Source of the DNA: JANPLN01 sp043757265
GTDB lineage: Bacteria; Bdellovibrionota; Bdellovibrionia; Bdellovibrionales; JAGQZY01
DNA: 64,000 nucleotides
Direction: 5' to 3'
Assembly (NCBI GenBank): GCA_043757265.1
Contig: JAYUQP010000027.1
Span: 35,317 to 99,316 of the forward strand
In this document: positions 8,454 through 17,335 of the stretch, piece after piece
Layout: each line of letters starts with the position of its first letter
How positions within the stretch are numbered: position 1 is the first letter of the stretch
Translations under genes and position numbers: made by a program
The notes under the pieces: generated by a model
Told to the model about the DNA's origin: nothing
Seen by the model: the letters and a program-made list of their open reading frames with translations, nothing else
Database searches by the model: none

Positions 8454-9145
8454 TGGGCATCAAGCTGCAGAAGCAGATTGAGGTTATTGATTGGGGTCTT
8501 ATCGATTATCGCAAGGCCTTCAGTCGCCAGGAAAAGCTTGTTCAGGAAATCATCGAGAAAAAAACATCTGAAAAGTTAGTTTTTTGTTCGCACCCTCCGA
8601 TTGTGACACTTGGCCGAGGCACAAAGCCTGGCGATGTGTTTGCGTGGACCGGCGACTCCCTTGAAGTGAACCGCGGCGGGCGGGCCACCTACCACGGACC
8701 AAGTCAAATCATCGCGTACCCGTTGATTTGTTTAGACAGTGCCGATGATTTTTATACTGATAAAAAGGTTCCACCGCGCGATTTGCATGAGTACATGCGC
8801 ACGCTGGAGCAATCGGTCCAGCTTTTGCTTAAAGATTTAGGCATCACGTCCGACGGACGTTCGGTGCAGACGCAGGCGGGAGAAGAGGCTCCCGATGAGG
8901 CTACCGGCGTTTGGGTAGGTTCGCAAAAAATCGCGGCTATTGGTATTGCAGTCAAACGCTGGATCACATCGCATGGGATCGCGTTAAATGTGTTCGAAGA
9001 CCCTCAGGCTTTCCAAGGGCTTTATCCCTGCGGATTTCAAACCTCGCAGGTCGTTAATCTGCAAAAGCTCTCAGGGCAAATATATTCGCGCGAGCACATT
9101 CAACAAATGTGGAAAGCGCATCTGATGAAAGTGCTATTCCTCTAA
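8453..9145 (+). CDS. lipB: Octanoyl-ACP:protein N-octanoyltransferase
   Basis: Transfers octanoate from acyl carrier protein to lipoyl domains, the step before LipA. 230 residues, GTG start sharing one base with the lpd stop (TAGTG). Family signatures: RGGRATYHGPSQIIAYP, the lysine in GSQKIAAIGI and the catalytic cysteine in LYPCGF. An insertion rich in Glu/Ala/Gly (EEAPDEATG) precedes the lysine motif. The 3' end overlaps the convergent protease gene by 12 bases. Confidence 0.94.
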   Translation: MGIKLQKQIEVIDWGLIDYRKAFSRQEKLVQEIIEKKTSEKLVFCSHPPIVTLGRGTKPGDVFAWTGDSLEVNRGGRATYHGPSQIIAYPLICLDSADDFYTDKKVPPRDLHEYMRTLEQSVQLLLKDLGITSDGRSVQTQAGEEAPDEATGVWVGSQKIAAIGIAVKRWITSHGIALNVFEDPQAFQGLYPCGFQTSQVVNLQKLSGQIYSREHIQQMWKAHLMKVLFL

Positions 9146-10333
9146 TTTTGAAAGTGATAACGATCCAAGAAAAAATCCAACTGCACCGTGCGATGTGTAG
9201 TGCCCATCGGTAACAATAGATTTGTCGAGAAAGGCGTTCGTGGTGATTCCGACGACCGTGCCAGCATCATCCACGATAGGGCCGCCGCTTTGTCCGGGAA
9301 GAACTTTTGCATCATAAAAAATAACCGCTGGATGATCTTCAAGAGACTGATCACGCTGATGGCGAGGATGATTCGATAATACAATTTGAATTGCATTGCG
9401 AATGGTTTTTTCGTCGAATTGCGCTAACGTTTTTTCGATATTATTTTCACTGTAGCCTAAGATTCGCAAAATCATTGCGTTGTCCAACTCAAGAATTTTT
9501 GCAACGGCCATGGGTAGCGGATCAAGTTCTGCTGAAGACACAAACGAATAATAACTTTGCATTGTTTTGACTAACTCTTTTTTTCCAGAAGAGATCCGAA
9601 ATTTCCCGTCGTGATATTGATAGCCTGCGGAGTACAGGCACTTTTCCGCAAGGTCGTCCTTTTTTGTAAGTGAAGTGATCGAGAGACCTTTGGAAAGCGT
9701 TGTGGAGCTAAGGTTAGACCCCACACCCAAGCTCCCAATATTTATTGCAACAAAGTCATCCGGCGAATTCTCGAAATAACCGTAAGGCTGATTCTGTTTA
9801 TGCCCGTTTGCTTGATAGATTGTTGAAAGCGGATTTCCCCAAAACGAATACTGAGACGGAGTTTTTTGCGTATCGAAAATCAGATTATCATTACTATCCA
9901 ACAAAATAAATTCAGGCTTCAAAACGGACAAGCGCGAATTCAATTCGTCGGTAGGAACTTGCGAAAGACTGCCTTGCATAAATATCAAGCCCGCCGCATG
10001 AGTAGGAAAAACAACATGCCATGCTGTTAAAAGCTGTCCGTTTTTTTCGTTTATAAAGGCGCTACCAAACGGAGCGTACTCAAGTTTGCAGTGTTCTCCA
10101 GTGCACGACTTTAGAATGTCGCAGTTCATTTTATCGCTAATAGTTAGATCTTTGACCCAGCAATTTTGTTCGTGAAGCGAGCGTGCAGTCTCTTCTGTTA
10201 GCGTTGCAGCGTAAGCATTCCGCGGCACAAGTTTAAACGTGTTTTGCGCGACAGATCTTTGGATGTGAGGAGCTAGATCGTGACAGGATGCACTGGCTGC
10301 TAAAGAAATAAGAAAAGATAAAACGAAAGTCAT
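9134..10333 (-). CDS. Secreted trypsin-like serine protease
   Basis: 399 residues. The ATG at 10333 follows GAGG at good spacing and starts a signal peptide ending SLAASA; longer starts would bury it. The peptidase S1/S46-like triad can be placed: His in LTAWHVVF, a candidate Asp in DDFVAINIG and Ser in GQSGGPIVDD. The ~110 residues between the Asp and the Ser include a helical insertion. The protein is probably periplasmic or secreted. Substrate unknown. It is the first of three trypsin-like proteases in this window. Confidence 0.8.
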   Translation of the reverse strand: MTFVLSFLISLAASASCHDLAPHIQRSVAQNTFKLVPRNAYAATLTEETARSLHEQNCWVKDLTISDKMNCDILKSCTGEHCKLEYAPFGSAFINEKNGQLLTAWHVVFPTHAAGLIFMQGSLSQVPTDELNSRLSVLKPEFILLDSNDNLIFDTQKTPSQYSFWGNPLSTIYQANGHKQNQPYGYFENSPDDFVAINIGSLGVGSNLSSTTLSKGLSITSLTKKDDLAEKCLYSAGYQYHDGKFRISSGKKELVKTMQSYYSFVSSAELDPLPMAVAKILELDNAMILRILGYSENNIEKTLAQFDEKTIRNAIQIVLSNHPRHQRDQSLEDHPAVIFYDAKVLPGQSGGPIVDDAGTVVGITTNAFLDKSIVTDGHYTSHGAVGFFLGSLSLSKLEE

Positions 10334-10378
10334 AAGTCCTCTTATGAAAATTCTTAGTTGAATCAAAAACCCCAAAAA

Positions 10379-10420
10379 GACCATGGAATGTAATAGGTTA
10401 AAACTCAATATTCCATGGTC
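10379..10420. promoter_or_regulatory. 11-base inverted repeat, candidate operator
   Basis: GACCATGGAAT (10379-10389) and its exact complement (10410-10420) are separated by 20 bases. The repeat sits 46 bases upstream of the start of the minus-strand protease and upstream of a possible small plus-strand ORF. The spacing, two helical turns apart, suits a dimeric repressor or a cruciform. No binding protein is known. Confidence 0.4.
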
Positions 10421-10465
10421 GTTCGACAAGTTTTGTAAAATTTCGCCTACAAGGAGTTCACGACC

Positions 10466-10621
10466 ATGTCAGATTTTTCCATGGGTTTAATTTTTAGACT
10501 GGAAGACTTGCCTGCCTTTTGCGCAGATCATTTATGTAAGGCATGGGTCGCCAATACTAGCCTGGCCCGTGAAAGAGCGCCAGGCCACGTAGTATGTATG
10601 TATGTATCTACTTCTTCTTGA
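10466..10621 (+). CDS. Possible small protein (51 residues)
   Basis: An ATG lies 9 bases after AAGGAG and opens a 51-codon frame (begins MSDFSMGLIFRLEDL) to a TGA at 10619-10621. It contains three cysteines and a tryptophan and matches no family I know. Its end runs antisense into the last 14 bases of exbD. It passes through a hairpin and a TATG repeat, so the second half may not be constrained coding sequence. Support is mainly the ribosome binding site. Confidence 0.25.
   Translation: MSDFSMGLIFRLEDLPAFCADHLCKAWVANTSLARERAPGHVVCMYVSTSS
10560..10606 (-). terminator. Hairpin and TATG repeat after exbD
   Basis: A 7-base perfect stem (10560-10566 with 10579-10585) is preceded, on the minus strand, by an ATAC/GTAT short tandem repeat (10592-10606). 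It is placed to end exbB-exbD transcription, but it has no T run, so it may be only a stability hairpin. Confidence 0.35.
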
Positions 10622-11018
10622 TGCTGAAGGCGACTTTCTTGATTCCAGCAATTTTGATGGCATCGATAATTTCGGTGAGCTTTTCCAAAGTCACGGCCTT
10701 GTCGGCATTCAAAATAGCGCCAGAGTCCACAGTGGTCTTTGCCGTTGCAGTGGCTTGGTCTTTAAGCTCTTCAATTGTTGCAGGCTTGCCGTTGACGTAA
10801 AGTTCGCCGGTGGCTGCAATAATCACGTCGAGATTTTTTTCTGTCTCTTTTGCTTCGCCCGAAGACGCCTGTGGTAAACTGACATCAATCGCTGGTTTTA
10901 AAACTAGAGGAGCTGTCACCATGAAGATGATCAGCACCACAAGAATAATATCCACAAACGGAACAATGTTAATTTCCGCAATGGGCTCGTCTGAGTTTCC
11001 GCCGAGTGATGCTCCCAT
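10608..11018 (-). CDS. exbD: ExbD/TolR biopolymer transport protein
   Basis: 136 residues. One N-terminal transmembrane helix (about 20-42) carries the proton-path aspartate in INIVPFVDIILVVLIIFMV, followed by a periplasmic domain ending in SIKKK. It works with ExbB as a proton-driven energiser of TonB- or Tol-dependent outer-membrane functions. It lies 3 bases downstream of exbB. No TonB, TolA or TonB-dependent receptor is adjacent, so the exact system is open. Confidence 0.9.
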   Translation of the reverse strand: MGASLGGNSDEPIAEINIVPFVDIILVVLIIFMVTAPLVLKPAIDVSLPQASSGEAKETEKNLDVIIAATGELYVNGKPATIEELKDQATATAKTTVDSGAILNADKAVTLEKLTEIIDAIKIAGIKKVAFSIKKK

Positions 11019-11021
11019 GTA

Positions 11022-11651
11022 TTAACCCTTCTTGCTTTTAGCAAATGAAAGACAAAGCTCTTTCGCAACTTCGATTGTTCCAACCGTATCACGCACCATT
11101 TTTTGATAGTAGTTATAGGCAACGACAGCTGGAATCGCCACGAAAAGACCAATGGCAGTTGCGACGAGAGCGTGCGCGATACCAAGCATAACGACTTCGT
11201 TTCCGGCCGCAGAGTTCTGTGCAAGATCATTGAACGCTTTCATAATTCCCATCACCGTTCCAAGAAGTCCGATGAACGGAGCGTTCGAGCCAACTGTTGC
11301 TAGAAAGTTCAAAAACTTTTCAAGGCGCGGTTTTTCGATAATCGTGTAAGAGGTAAAAATCTCTTCGAGACCTTTTTCGCCATTCGTTTTAGCATGGCGA
11401 AGTCCATAACTAAGAGCTCTTTGCGGAAGAGATCCGTCGCTGACAGCCAAGGACTCAAGTTTTGATAGATCTTGAGATCGAATCAATTCGTTAGCTTGAG
11501 CACGAAACGCTTTATTTTGTCTCGATACTTTGCTGAGAACGAAAAATCTCTCCAAAATCATGGCGATGCTTAAAATACTCGCAATGACTAAGATCCATAA
11601 AATTATATCTGCGAAACTTTGGGCTAATGTAAACAATCCTTGAATATTCAC
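11022..11651 (-). CDS. exbB: ExbB/TolQ/MotA-family proton channel
   Basis: 209 residues, GTG start with AAAGGAG about 9 bases upstream. Three transmembrane helices are visible: ~14-36, ~110-135 (FLATVGSNAPFIGLLGTVMG, the family signature) and ~150-180. It forms the inner-membrane proton channel with the ExbD subunit encoded 3 bases downstream. Confidence 0.92.
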   Translation of the reverse strand: MNIQGLFTLAQSFADIILWILVIASILSIAMILERFFVLSKVSRQNKAFRAQANELIRSQDLSKLESLAVSDGSLPQRALSYGLRHAKTNGEKGLEEIFTSYTIIEKPRLEKFLNFLATVGSNAPFIGLLGTVMGIMKAFNDLAQNSAAGNEVVMLGIAHALVATAIGLFVAIPAVVAYNYYQKMVRDTVGTIEVAKELCLSFAKSKKG

Positions 11652-11721
11652 GACGCACTACTCCTTTCGTGAGTTGTGTAATGATATAAAAGAGGGAAGG
11701 GATAAATCAAATTAAAACAAT

Positions 11722-13488
11722 ATGATGCATACGTGCTTTGCGCAAAAAACCGTGGGAATGATTTCACTCCTGGCTCTAGTCCTCGCTGGGTGTTCCCCCT
11801 GGAATTCGCGCTCGCAAAGTAAACCGCCTATTTTTATCATCGCGGTAGAGTCCTTAAGCTTTGAAAATACCTCTTGTTTTGATGAAACTGGAGAACCCGA
11901 TGGGTTCAAAGAGCTGTGCGACTCAGCTTTGCGTTTCACGCATTTTTACACCCCTTCGACCATGAGCCAATCAAGCCTTGCAAGTTTGCTCACGGGTCTT
12001 GATGCAACTGACCACAAAGTCTTCCACAATGGAAATGATGGAATTGCCCCACCTGTGCTCACTTTGGCTGAAAAGGCCCTGCTAGCTGGGTATCGAACGG
12101 CTTTTTTTAGCGGTGGACCTCCGTTTTTAGCCAAATCAGGTTTTCAGCAAGGATACGAAGTTTTTGACGACGATTATGATCAGAGTTCCAACACCTATAC
12201 TCCTGCGAATGTTCTATTATCGCGAACAATAAACTGGATCGGCCAGGGCCAACAACCGACACTCACCACCGTGTTCTTAGCTGATATGCAATTTCCTTTC
12301 GTGCAAACGTTTACCGACGAAAAAAAAGAACGCGAAAAAAGTGTGACGGCGCAACGACAAGAAATTGCCGAATCCTTGGGTGAATTTTTTCGGGAGCTTA
12401 AAAAACAGCGTTTGTGGGATCAGTCGTTTGTAATTTTGGTGGGACTTAATGGAGAGGCTCCAATGAATCGGCGCTCGTTTTTATGGCGTGAGAACGTTTT
12501 TCGCGAAAACGTCCATGTTCCTCTTTTTATCAAAACGCCACAGATGAAAGAGGCGAAGTCGGTAGACTTTTTATTGTCGATGAAAAATATTGGGCAGCTT
12601 CTGCGTGATGGATTAGAGCAATCCACATCGATGGTGGATTTTGTGATGCAGAAAATGGACGAGTGGAAAGAGTCGCCGCCAGCATTCTTAGAAATTCGCT
12701 CTGATTGGGCTCGCTGGTGGATGGCAAAGTCGCCGCTCATCAGTCTGCGCACGGCAGATTATTTAGTGGTGCCGCAGAAACGCTGGCAGATTTATCATAC
12801 GTTAGTGGATAAAAATGAGGGAACTGTGCTCTACGAATCACAGCTGGATCGGGAAAAAATTCGCTGGCTAAAAAACAAACTCGATCAGAGTTATGATGTG
12901 CAGTCGTATCCATCCGAGGCTTATGATTTTATGAAAGACTTTCGCAACGCTAAAATGTCGGGAACGACAAAATGGGCGTACGCCGTGGCGAAAATTAATA
13001 AAAGCCACTATGCGGACGAAATGGCAGCGAACGAAGCCCTGCGCACAGAAAACTGGGAGAGACTCAAAGAGAGCACGTCACCGCTTCATCGATATCTGGC
13101 GGCAAGGCATTTAGAAAGCGCAACGGCGGTCACCCTTACGGGTGCTTGCGAGAGATTTTTTGTAGAGAAACCAAGAGAAAGTCTGTTTCGACGTTGCCGC
13201 GACACACTTTTTTTAGCTTTGCTTGATTGGGAACGGCATCGCAATGAAGCCAATGTTTCGCAGTGGGAAAAAAGCTTTATCCGTCAGTACCGGTCGTACA
13301 TGAAGGCCAAGCAAATGGTTTTTGCAAACATTTATCTTGAGCTCAACTGGGACGTGGACTCCCTATCCTATCTACGCCCGTCATTAGCAGAGCTGTATTT
13401 GCACCTTCCAGAGAAAATGGCTCTACGCCGAAAGGTAGAATCCTACCAAATCCCGCTGTCCGTCGGATTCGCCGACGGAATGCTCTAG
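11722..13488 (+). CDS. Sulfatase-like (alkaline phosphatase superfamily) lipoprotein
   Basis: 588 residues with an N-terminal signal and lipobox LALVLAGC, so lipid-anchored. The first ~300 residues follow the sulfatase/phosphoglycerol-transferase fold. IFIIAVESLSFEN corresponds to the first metal-binding strand, and TMSQSSLASLLTGL to the nucleophile helix. Serine stands where a Cys/Ser/Thr nucleophile is expected, the usual CxPxR is absent, and the metal-binding Asp of the first strand is Glu. The C-terminal ~250 residues are unassigned. The protein may be a hydrolase with altered metal sites or an inactive relative. The ribosome binding site is weak; a start at 11758 is possible. Confidence 0.7.
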   Translation: MMHTCFAQKTVGMISLLALVLAGCSPWNSRSQSKPPIFIIAVESLSFENTSCFDETGEPDGFKELCDSALRFTHFYTPSTMSQSSLASLLTGLDATDHKVFHNGNDGIAPPVLTLAEKALLAGYRTAFFSGGPPFLAKSGFQQGYEVFDDDYDQSSNTYTPANVLLSRTINWIGQGQQPTLTTVFLADMQFPFVQTFTDEKKEREKSVTAQRQEIAESLGEFFRELKKQRLWDQSFVILVGLNGEAPMNRRSFLWRENVFRENVHVPLFIKTPQMKEAKSVDFLLSMKNIGQLLRDGLEQSTSMVDFVMQKMDEWKESPPAFLEIRSDWARWWMAKSPLISLRTADYLVVPQKRWQIYHTLVDKNEGTVLYESQLDREKIRWLKNKLDQSYDVQSYPSEAYDFMKDFRNAKMSGTTKWAYAVAKINKSHYADEMAANEALRTENWERLKESTSPLHRYLAARHLESATAVTLTGACERFFVEKPRESLFRRCRDTLFLALLDWERHRNEANVSQWEKSFIRQYRSYMKAKQMVFANIYLELNWDVDSLSYLRPSLAELYLHLPEKMALRRKVESYQIPLSVGFADGML

Positions 13489-13512
13489 GTACGCCGATCC
13501 TTTTTGCGACCG

Positions 13513-13604
13513 CATTATCTACCGAAAAGATAATCCGGTGCCAGGTCCTGTTTAATTCGGTGCCAGGTTCGCACCGAATTAAACAGGACCTGGCACCGGA
13601 TTAT
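13513..13604. repeat. 34-base perfect palindrome between convergent genes
   Basis: The arms 13530-13563 and 13571-13604 are exactly complementary over 34 bases around a 7-base loop. The left arm contains CGGTGCCAGGTCC. A second hairpin (13513-13519 with 13527-13533) overlaps the left edge, so the two folds compete. It fills the gap between two convergent genes, where it could block read-through from both sides, though no T run follows. It looks like a dispersed repeat unit rather than an ordinary terminator. Confidence 0.8.
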
Positions 13605-13638
13605 TCACTGGATTGTCAGGCGAGGAGGCGAGCGCTTT

Positions 13639-14313
13639 CTAGAGTGAAAGCAGACCGATCCAGAAGGGTTGGTCTTCGTTATCGGTGGCGAGGCTTAGAG
13701 TTAAGCTGTCGAGATCCATTTTGTCGGGAGTCAGATGCAAAGTCTGAGGAGGCACGTAGCTTCGCGATACCATCAAAAGTCGGTCACCTTTTTGACAGAG
13801 CAAATTTCCGTGTTCGAGGCTTGAGTGCTGAGTAAGGCCATAAAGCTGTTTCGGAAGCGGCGGCAATGTCTGATTTGTGCTGTGATCGAAACTGAGATCT
13901 ACGGGATGATGCAAGGTTAGTATTTTTGTTGCCCGCATGATCGCTAAAAATGGCGCGCCTATTTTAAACCACGAAAGTTTTTTGCCATCCTTCAGCAAAC
14001 ATAAAATTTCAAGACCCGACGTCAATGCCTCGGAATTAAATTCCTCACGTAAATCCTCGTGAAGGGAGAGCAGCACCAATCGCAAACGATTTTCTTTTTC
14101 GCTCAAAGTATCGGACGGAAGCGAATACACGGTGTGATCGGGGTCGACACTGAAATCTTGGAGTTCACTTGTAACTCTTTCGATAAAGACTTGAGCCATT
14201 CGTTTTTGTCCCCAGGGTGTGGCCAAAATAAACAATTTTTTATCATCGGATATAAAAATTTCGGGTCGCGGGCGAAAAAGTTTTCCGCCGTAAGAGCGTT
14301 CGTTTATTTCCAT
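13639..14313 (-). CDS. Conserved-looking protein of unknown function in the FHA operon
   Basis: 224 residues, two bases after the upstream FHA gene's stop. No signal peptide or membrane helix is seen. It has alternating beta-strand patterns (EIFISDDKKLFILATPWG, GDRLLMVSRSY) and DNEDQPFWIGLLSL at the C-terminus. PP2C/SpoIIE-type phosphatases often accompany FHA proteins and end in a similar strand pattern, but the metal-binding aspartates are not clearly present. I do not assign it; a degenerate phosphatase is only a guess. It is the last gene of the tadC-DUF192-FHA operon. Confidence 0.55.
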   Translation of the reverse strand: MEINERSYGGKLFRPRPEIFISDDKKLFILATPWGQKRMAQVFIERVTSELQDFSVDPDHTVYSLPSDTLSEKENRLRLVLLSLHEDLREEFNSEALTSGLEILCLLKDGKKLSWFKIGAPFLAIMRATKILTLHHPVDLSFDHSTNQTLPPLPKQLYGLTQHSSLEHGNLLCQKGDRLLMVSRSYVPPQTLHLTPDKMDLDSLTLSLATDNEDQPFWIGLLSL

Positions 14314-14315
14314 AT

Positions 14316-16319
14316 TTAAGGCCCGTACTGTTGAAGTTTGCGTTTTGCCTTCAGGTAGTATTCCCCGGTGGGAATATCTTTAGCCACAATTTCTTGCCAC
14401 TTCGCTTTGCAAATTTCAAAATTGCCAAAACGCTCTTCGATCACGCTCTCCTCGTACAGAGGGCGCATCTTAACTTCTAAAGAACGTCTTGTTTGCTCGA
14501 TAAAGTTTGCAATGGAATAGTCATAAGGATCCACACGTTTTGCCTGCTCGGCCGATAAAATAGCATCCCGTAAGTTGTTACTGTTTAATAGGGAGTTTGC
14601 TTTTCCCATCAGCGATCGTTTTTGCGTTTCAATATGTTGCTCGATCGAGGCAACGTGCCTTTGTGAAGACGGTTTTAGCTGGTCGGGATCGGGGAGACTG
14701 GCATTGATATGAGCTGAGAAGGCGGTAATAGCCTCGTGGAAGTCCTTATTCTGCAAAAGATTTTTTGCTCGATAAAAAAGATCGCGGCCTTTTTGCGCGT
14801 TGTCGTTAAATTCCTTGAGTTTTCGTTCTGCTTCCAAGGCCTGGTTAAGACGCAATTCAATTTCGGCTACAATGGATAAAGCGTCTGAATTTTCTGGATC
14901 CAATTGCAAAGCACCGGTGAGACAGCCTTTCACCGAATTTACATCCACAGAATCGCGATAGCGGTCACGGCAGTCGGCCACGATGTTTTGTACTTTGATT
15001 CGAGTTTCTTCCTGTTCACGTCTTTGCTGGGCTATAAATTCTTTTTGACGAAGAGTTTCCTGCGCTTCGACAAGTTTTGTTTCGAGTTCGCGGGAGTCTT
15101 TGTAAAAAGGGAGCGTTTTATGAACGTAAGCTAATTGAGTGAGAGCATTTTGAATACGTCCTTCCTGGTAATAGTTCTGGGCAGAATTATAACTGTCCAC
15201 CACAAACTTTTTTTCTTCGTTGGGCAGTGATTCAAAAGTTTTTATGCCGGTTGCTGCGACATCGCGTTGTGGTCCAGGGCTCATTTGTTGAAAAACCGCA
15301 TAACCGAGAATTAATACAGCTATCATTCCTAATAGCGCAGTGCGGAGGTGATTTTTTTTGGCGACGGGCGAAGTGATCCTCTGGACCGTTCCGGTTAATT
15401 GAGCAAGCTCTTTAGTTTCGAGGCGCAGATGTGGTTTGTGTGCATCGCCCGCGAGGTCCCATTCCTGGGAGCTCAAAATCAAAGGCCCGCTGTACGCTTG
15501 CAGGGGAAGATCTTTTAGTTTTTCCGAAAAAGAAAGATCACGCATTTCAAAAATCATCGTCAATTGATTCACAGTGATGATATCACCGCTTTTTATTTCG
15601 CGCGGTTCGTGGTGTGGAAGCTCCTGGCCATTGAGAAGCGTTCCATTTGCGCTTTGCAAGTCTCTGATAAAAAATTGTTCGCCGACTTTTTCGAGGCTGA
15701 AATGCTGCCGGCTAGCTTTTTTATCATCCAGTTGAATCTGCGCGATATTATCTCTTCCTGCCACCCATTTGTTGCCTTTAAGCCGCAACGATTCCGAGTG
15801 CGATTCGTGCATGAACTTAATGTAAGGCTCGTGGGGCAGTTGTACATCGTTGGTGTGCTCTTCGTTGCCATGAAAAGAAAGCTCGGCCTCATGCGCTGGA
15901 ACTTGCGATTGAGTGCTGCTGATCGGCTCGCGAATTTTTTCGTCGACTTCACCATCAGCTGGGGTTTCATCTTCAGCCTGTATGCGACCCTTCACTTCTT
16001 CATTTTTGAGCGAAGGCTCCTCATTTAACATCTGTAATTCAAATTCATATGGAGAAACATAGAAGTGCACAACGCCGTCCACAAAGGACAACGTATTGTG
16101 GGTTTTACCCTCGTAAGACACCATAAGATGGGTCGAAAGCGATTTTACAACCCACGCGCTATCTACAAATTCAATTGATACGTGTTGGCGAGAGATGCCT
16201 GGATCCGATTGCAACATCACGTCGGCGTTTTCATGTCGACCCATAATATAGGACTTGCCCGGCTCCAGTTGAAGCTCGGCAAAATCCACTTGATGTCGTC
16301 TCACCTTAAGTCGGGCCAC
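14316..16319 (-). CDS. Double-FHA, single-pass membrane protein with TPR-like tail
   Basis: 667 residues. I start at the GTG at 16319, preceded by AGGAGGG and sharing one base with the upstream stop (TAGTG), not at the ATG 30 bases earlier. FHA1 covers ~20-95 (GRHE at 27, SRQH at 43). FHA2 covers ~180-260 (GRDN at 188, SRQH at 203, NGT at 225). The core phosphothreonine-binding residues are kept in both. A transmembrane helix follows at ~327-344. The remainder is helical and TPR-like with repeated charged helices. Cytosolic FHA domains would read Ser/Thr phosphorylation, and the helical part probably lies outside the membrane as a scaffold. Confidence 0.8.
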   Translation of the reverse strand: MARLKVRRHQVDFAELQLEPGKSYIMGRHENADVMLQSDPGISRQHVSIEFVDSAWVVKSLSTHLMVSYEGKTHNTLSFVDGVVHFYVSPYEFELQMLNEEPSLKNEEVKGRIQAEDETPADGEVDEKIREPISSTQSQVPAHEAELSFHGNEEHTNDVQLPHEPYIKFMHESHSESLRLKGNKWVAGRDNIAQIQLDDKKASRQHFSLEKVGEQFFIRDLQSANGTLLNGQELPHHEPREIKSGDIITVNQLTMIFEMRDLSFSEKLKDLPLQAYSGPLILSSQEWDLAGDAHKPHLRLETKELAQLTGTVQRITSPVAKKNHLRTALLGMIAVLILGYAVFQQMSPGPQRDVAATGIKTFESLPNEEKKFVVDSYNSAQNYYQEGRIQNALTQLAYVHKTLPFYKDSRELETKLVEAQETLRQKEFIAQQRREQEETRIKVQNIVADCRDRYRDSVDVNSVKGCLTGALQLDPENSDALSIVAEIELRLNQALEAERKLKEFNDNAQKGRDLFYRAKNLLQNKDFHEAITAFSAHINASLPDPDQLKPSSQRHVASIEQHIETQKRSLMGKANSLLNSNNLRDAILSAEQAKRVDPYDYSIANFIEQTRRSLEVKMRPLYEESVIEERFGNFEICKAKWQEIVAKDIPTGEYYLKAKRKLQQYGP

Positions 16320-17335
16320 TATACACCCTCCTGTATTGACAGACGGCATTCTTTGATTTGTTCTTTAGCTAATTGATACTTTTTATTTGTCGGCTGATTA
16401 AGGATCTGTAGAACCTGAGCAAATTCGGCTATGCACATCTTATACATGGCTTTGTCCTTGTATTTTAAACCAAGGTCCATGTGGTAATCCACTTCATCCA
16501 GACGTTTTTTTTCGGATAATTTGTAATACCGCCGAGCCATCACATGACTTCGGTCTGTAGCCAGAGCCGTTTGGAAGGCTTCAATGGCGCGATTATATCG
16601 AGCATTGTGATAATCGCGTAGACCGCGAATATAATGTTTCTGTGCAGAGCGTTTATTATAAATTTCCAATTCTGTAAGTTGACTAAAACTCTTTGAGATT
16701 TCTTCTTGGCGCTTTTGAACAGCTGCGATGCTCTCATTGATGGTTTCAGAAGTCGCAATTTTTGGCGGTGGTTTGGGTGCATCTTCAGGCATGAGCCATA
16801 AACCCAGGCCAACAACTAAACCGATTCCAACAATGACTGATATGCGCTTGGATTGGGGATCTAAAGCTGGCGGTTGGTTTTGCGGGAGAGCTGCTTGTGG
16901 AATATAAGACGTCGAAGAGAGAGAGGATGGCTTTGAAGAGGGCGCGCTCAGCGCTGGCACGGCGGTGAATCTATCAGTGAGTCTATCAGCGAGACCATCA
17001 GACTGAATCTCCACAGCTATATGAGTATCTCCGCAGGTAAGGATATCTCCACCTTGTAAAAGATGTTCTCCCTCGATGGGTCGTTGGTTGACTAAAGTGG
17101 TTTTTTTTCCACTGAGGTCTTCGACAGTGAGGCCTTCCATTTTGTAATCCAACCGGCACTGTTGCCGACTGACCCGAGCATCCATAAGAGCCACTTGGCA
17201 AGACAGAGCATCTCGACCAATAATTGCGCCAGGTGGAAGAATGCGATACACGTCTCCCTTATTGGGACCGGTCAAAAGGCGCAGGGTCACCTGGAAAGCA
17301 GATAATGGTGAGGAGCTCAGAGCCGAGGAACTCAT
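16319..17335 (-). CDS. FHA-TM-TPR membrane protein
   Basis: 338 residues. FHA domain at ~20-110 with GRD at 40-42 and SRQQ at 56, where the usual histidine is glutamine. A Ser/Pro-rich linker (~125-160) leads to one transmembrane helix (~164-183). Then come helical TPR-like repeats (~214-330, for example YHNARYNRAIEAFQTAL). The ATG overlaps the stop of the upstream FHA gene (TGATG). It shares its architecture with the next gene, suggesting duplication followed by divergence. Confidence 0.8.
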   Translation of the reverse strand: MSSSALSSSPLSAFQVTLRLLTGPNKGDVYRILPPGAIIGRDALSCQVALMDARVSRQQCRLDYKMEGLTVEDLSGKKTTLVNQRPIEGEHLLQGGDILTCGDTHIAVEIQSDGLADRLTDRFTAVPALSAPSSKPSSLSSTSYIPQAALPQNQPPALDPQSKRISVIVGIGLVVGLGLWLMPEDAPKPPPKIATSETINESIAAVQKRQEEISKSFSQLTELEIYNKRSAQKHYIRGLRDYHNARYNRAIEAFQTALATDRSHVMARRYYKLSEKKRLDEVDYHMDLGLKYKDKAMYKMCIAEFAQVLQILNQPTNKKYQLAKEQIKECRLSIQEGV

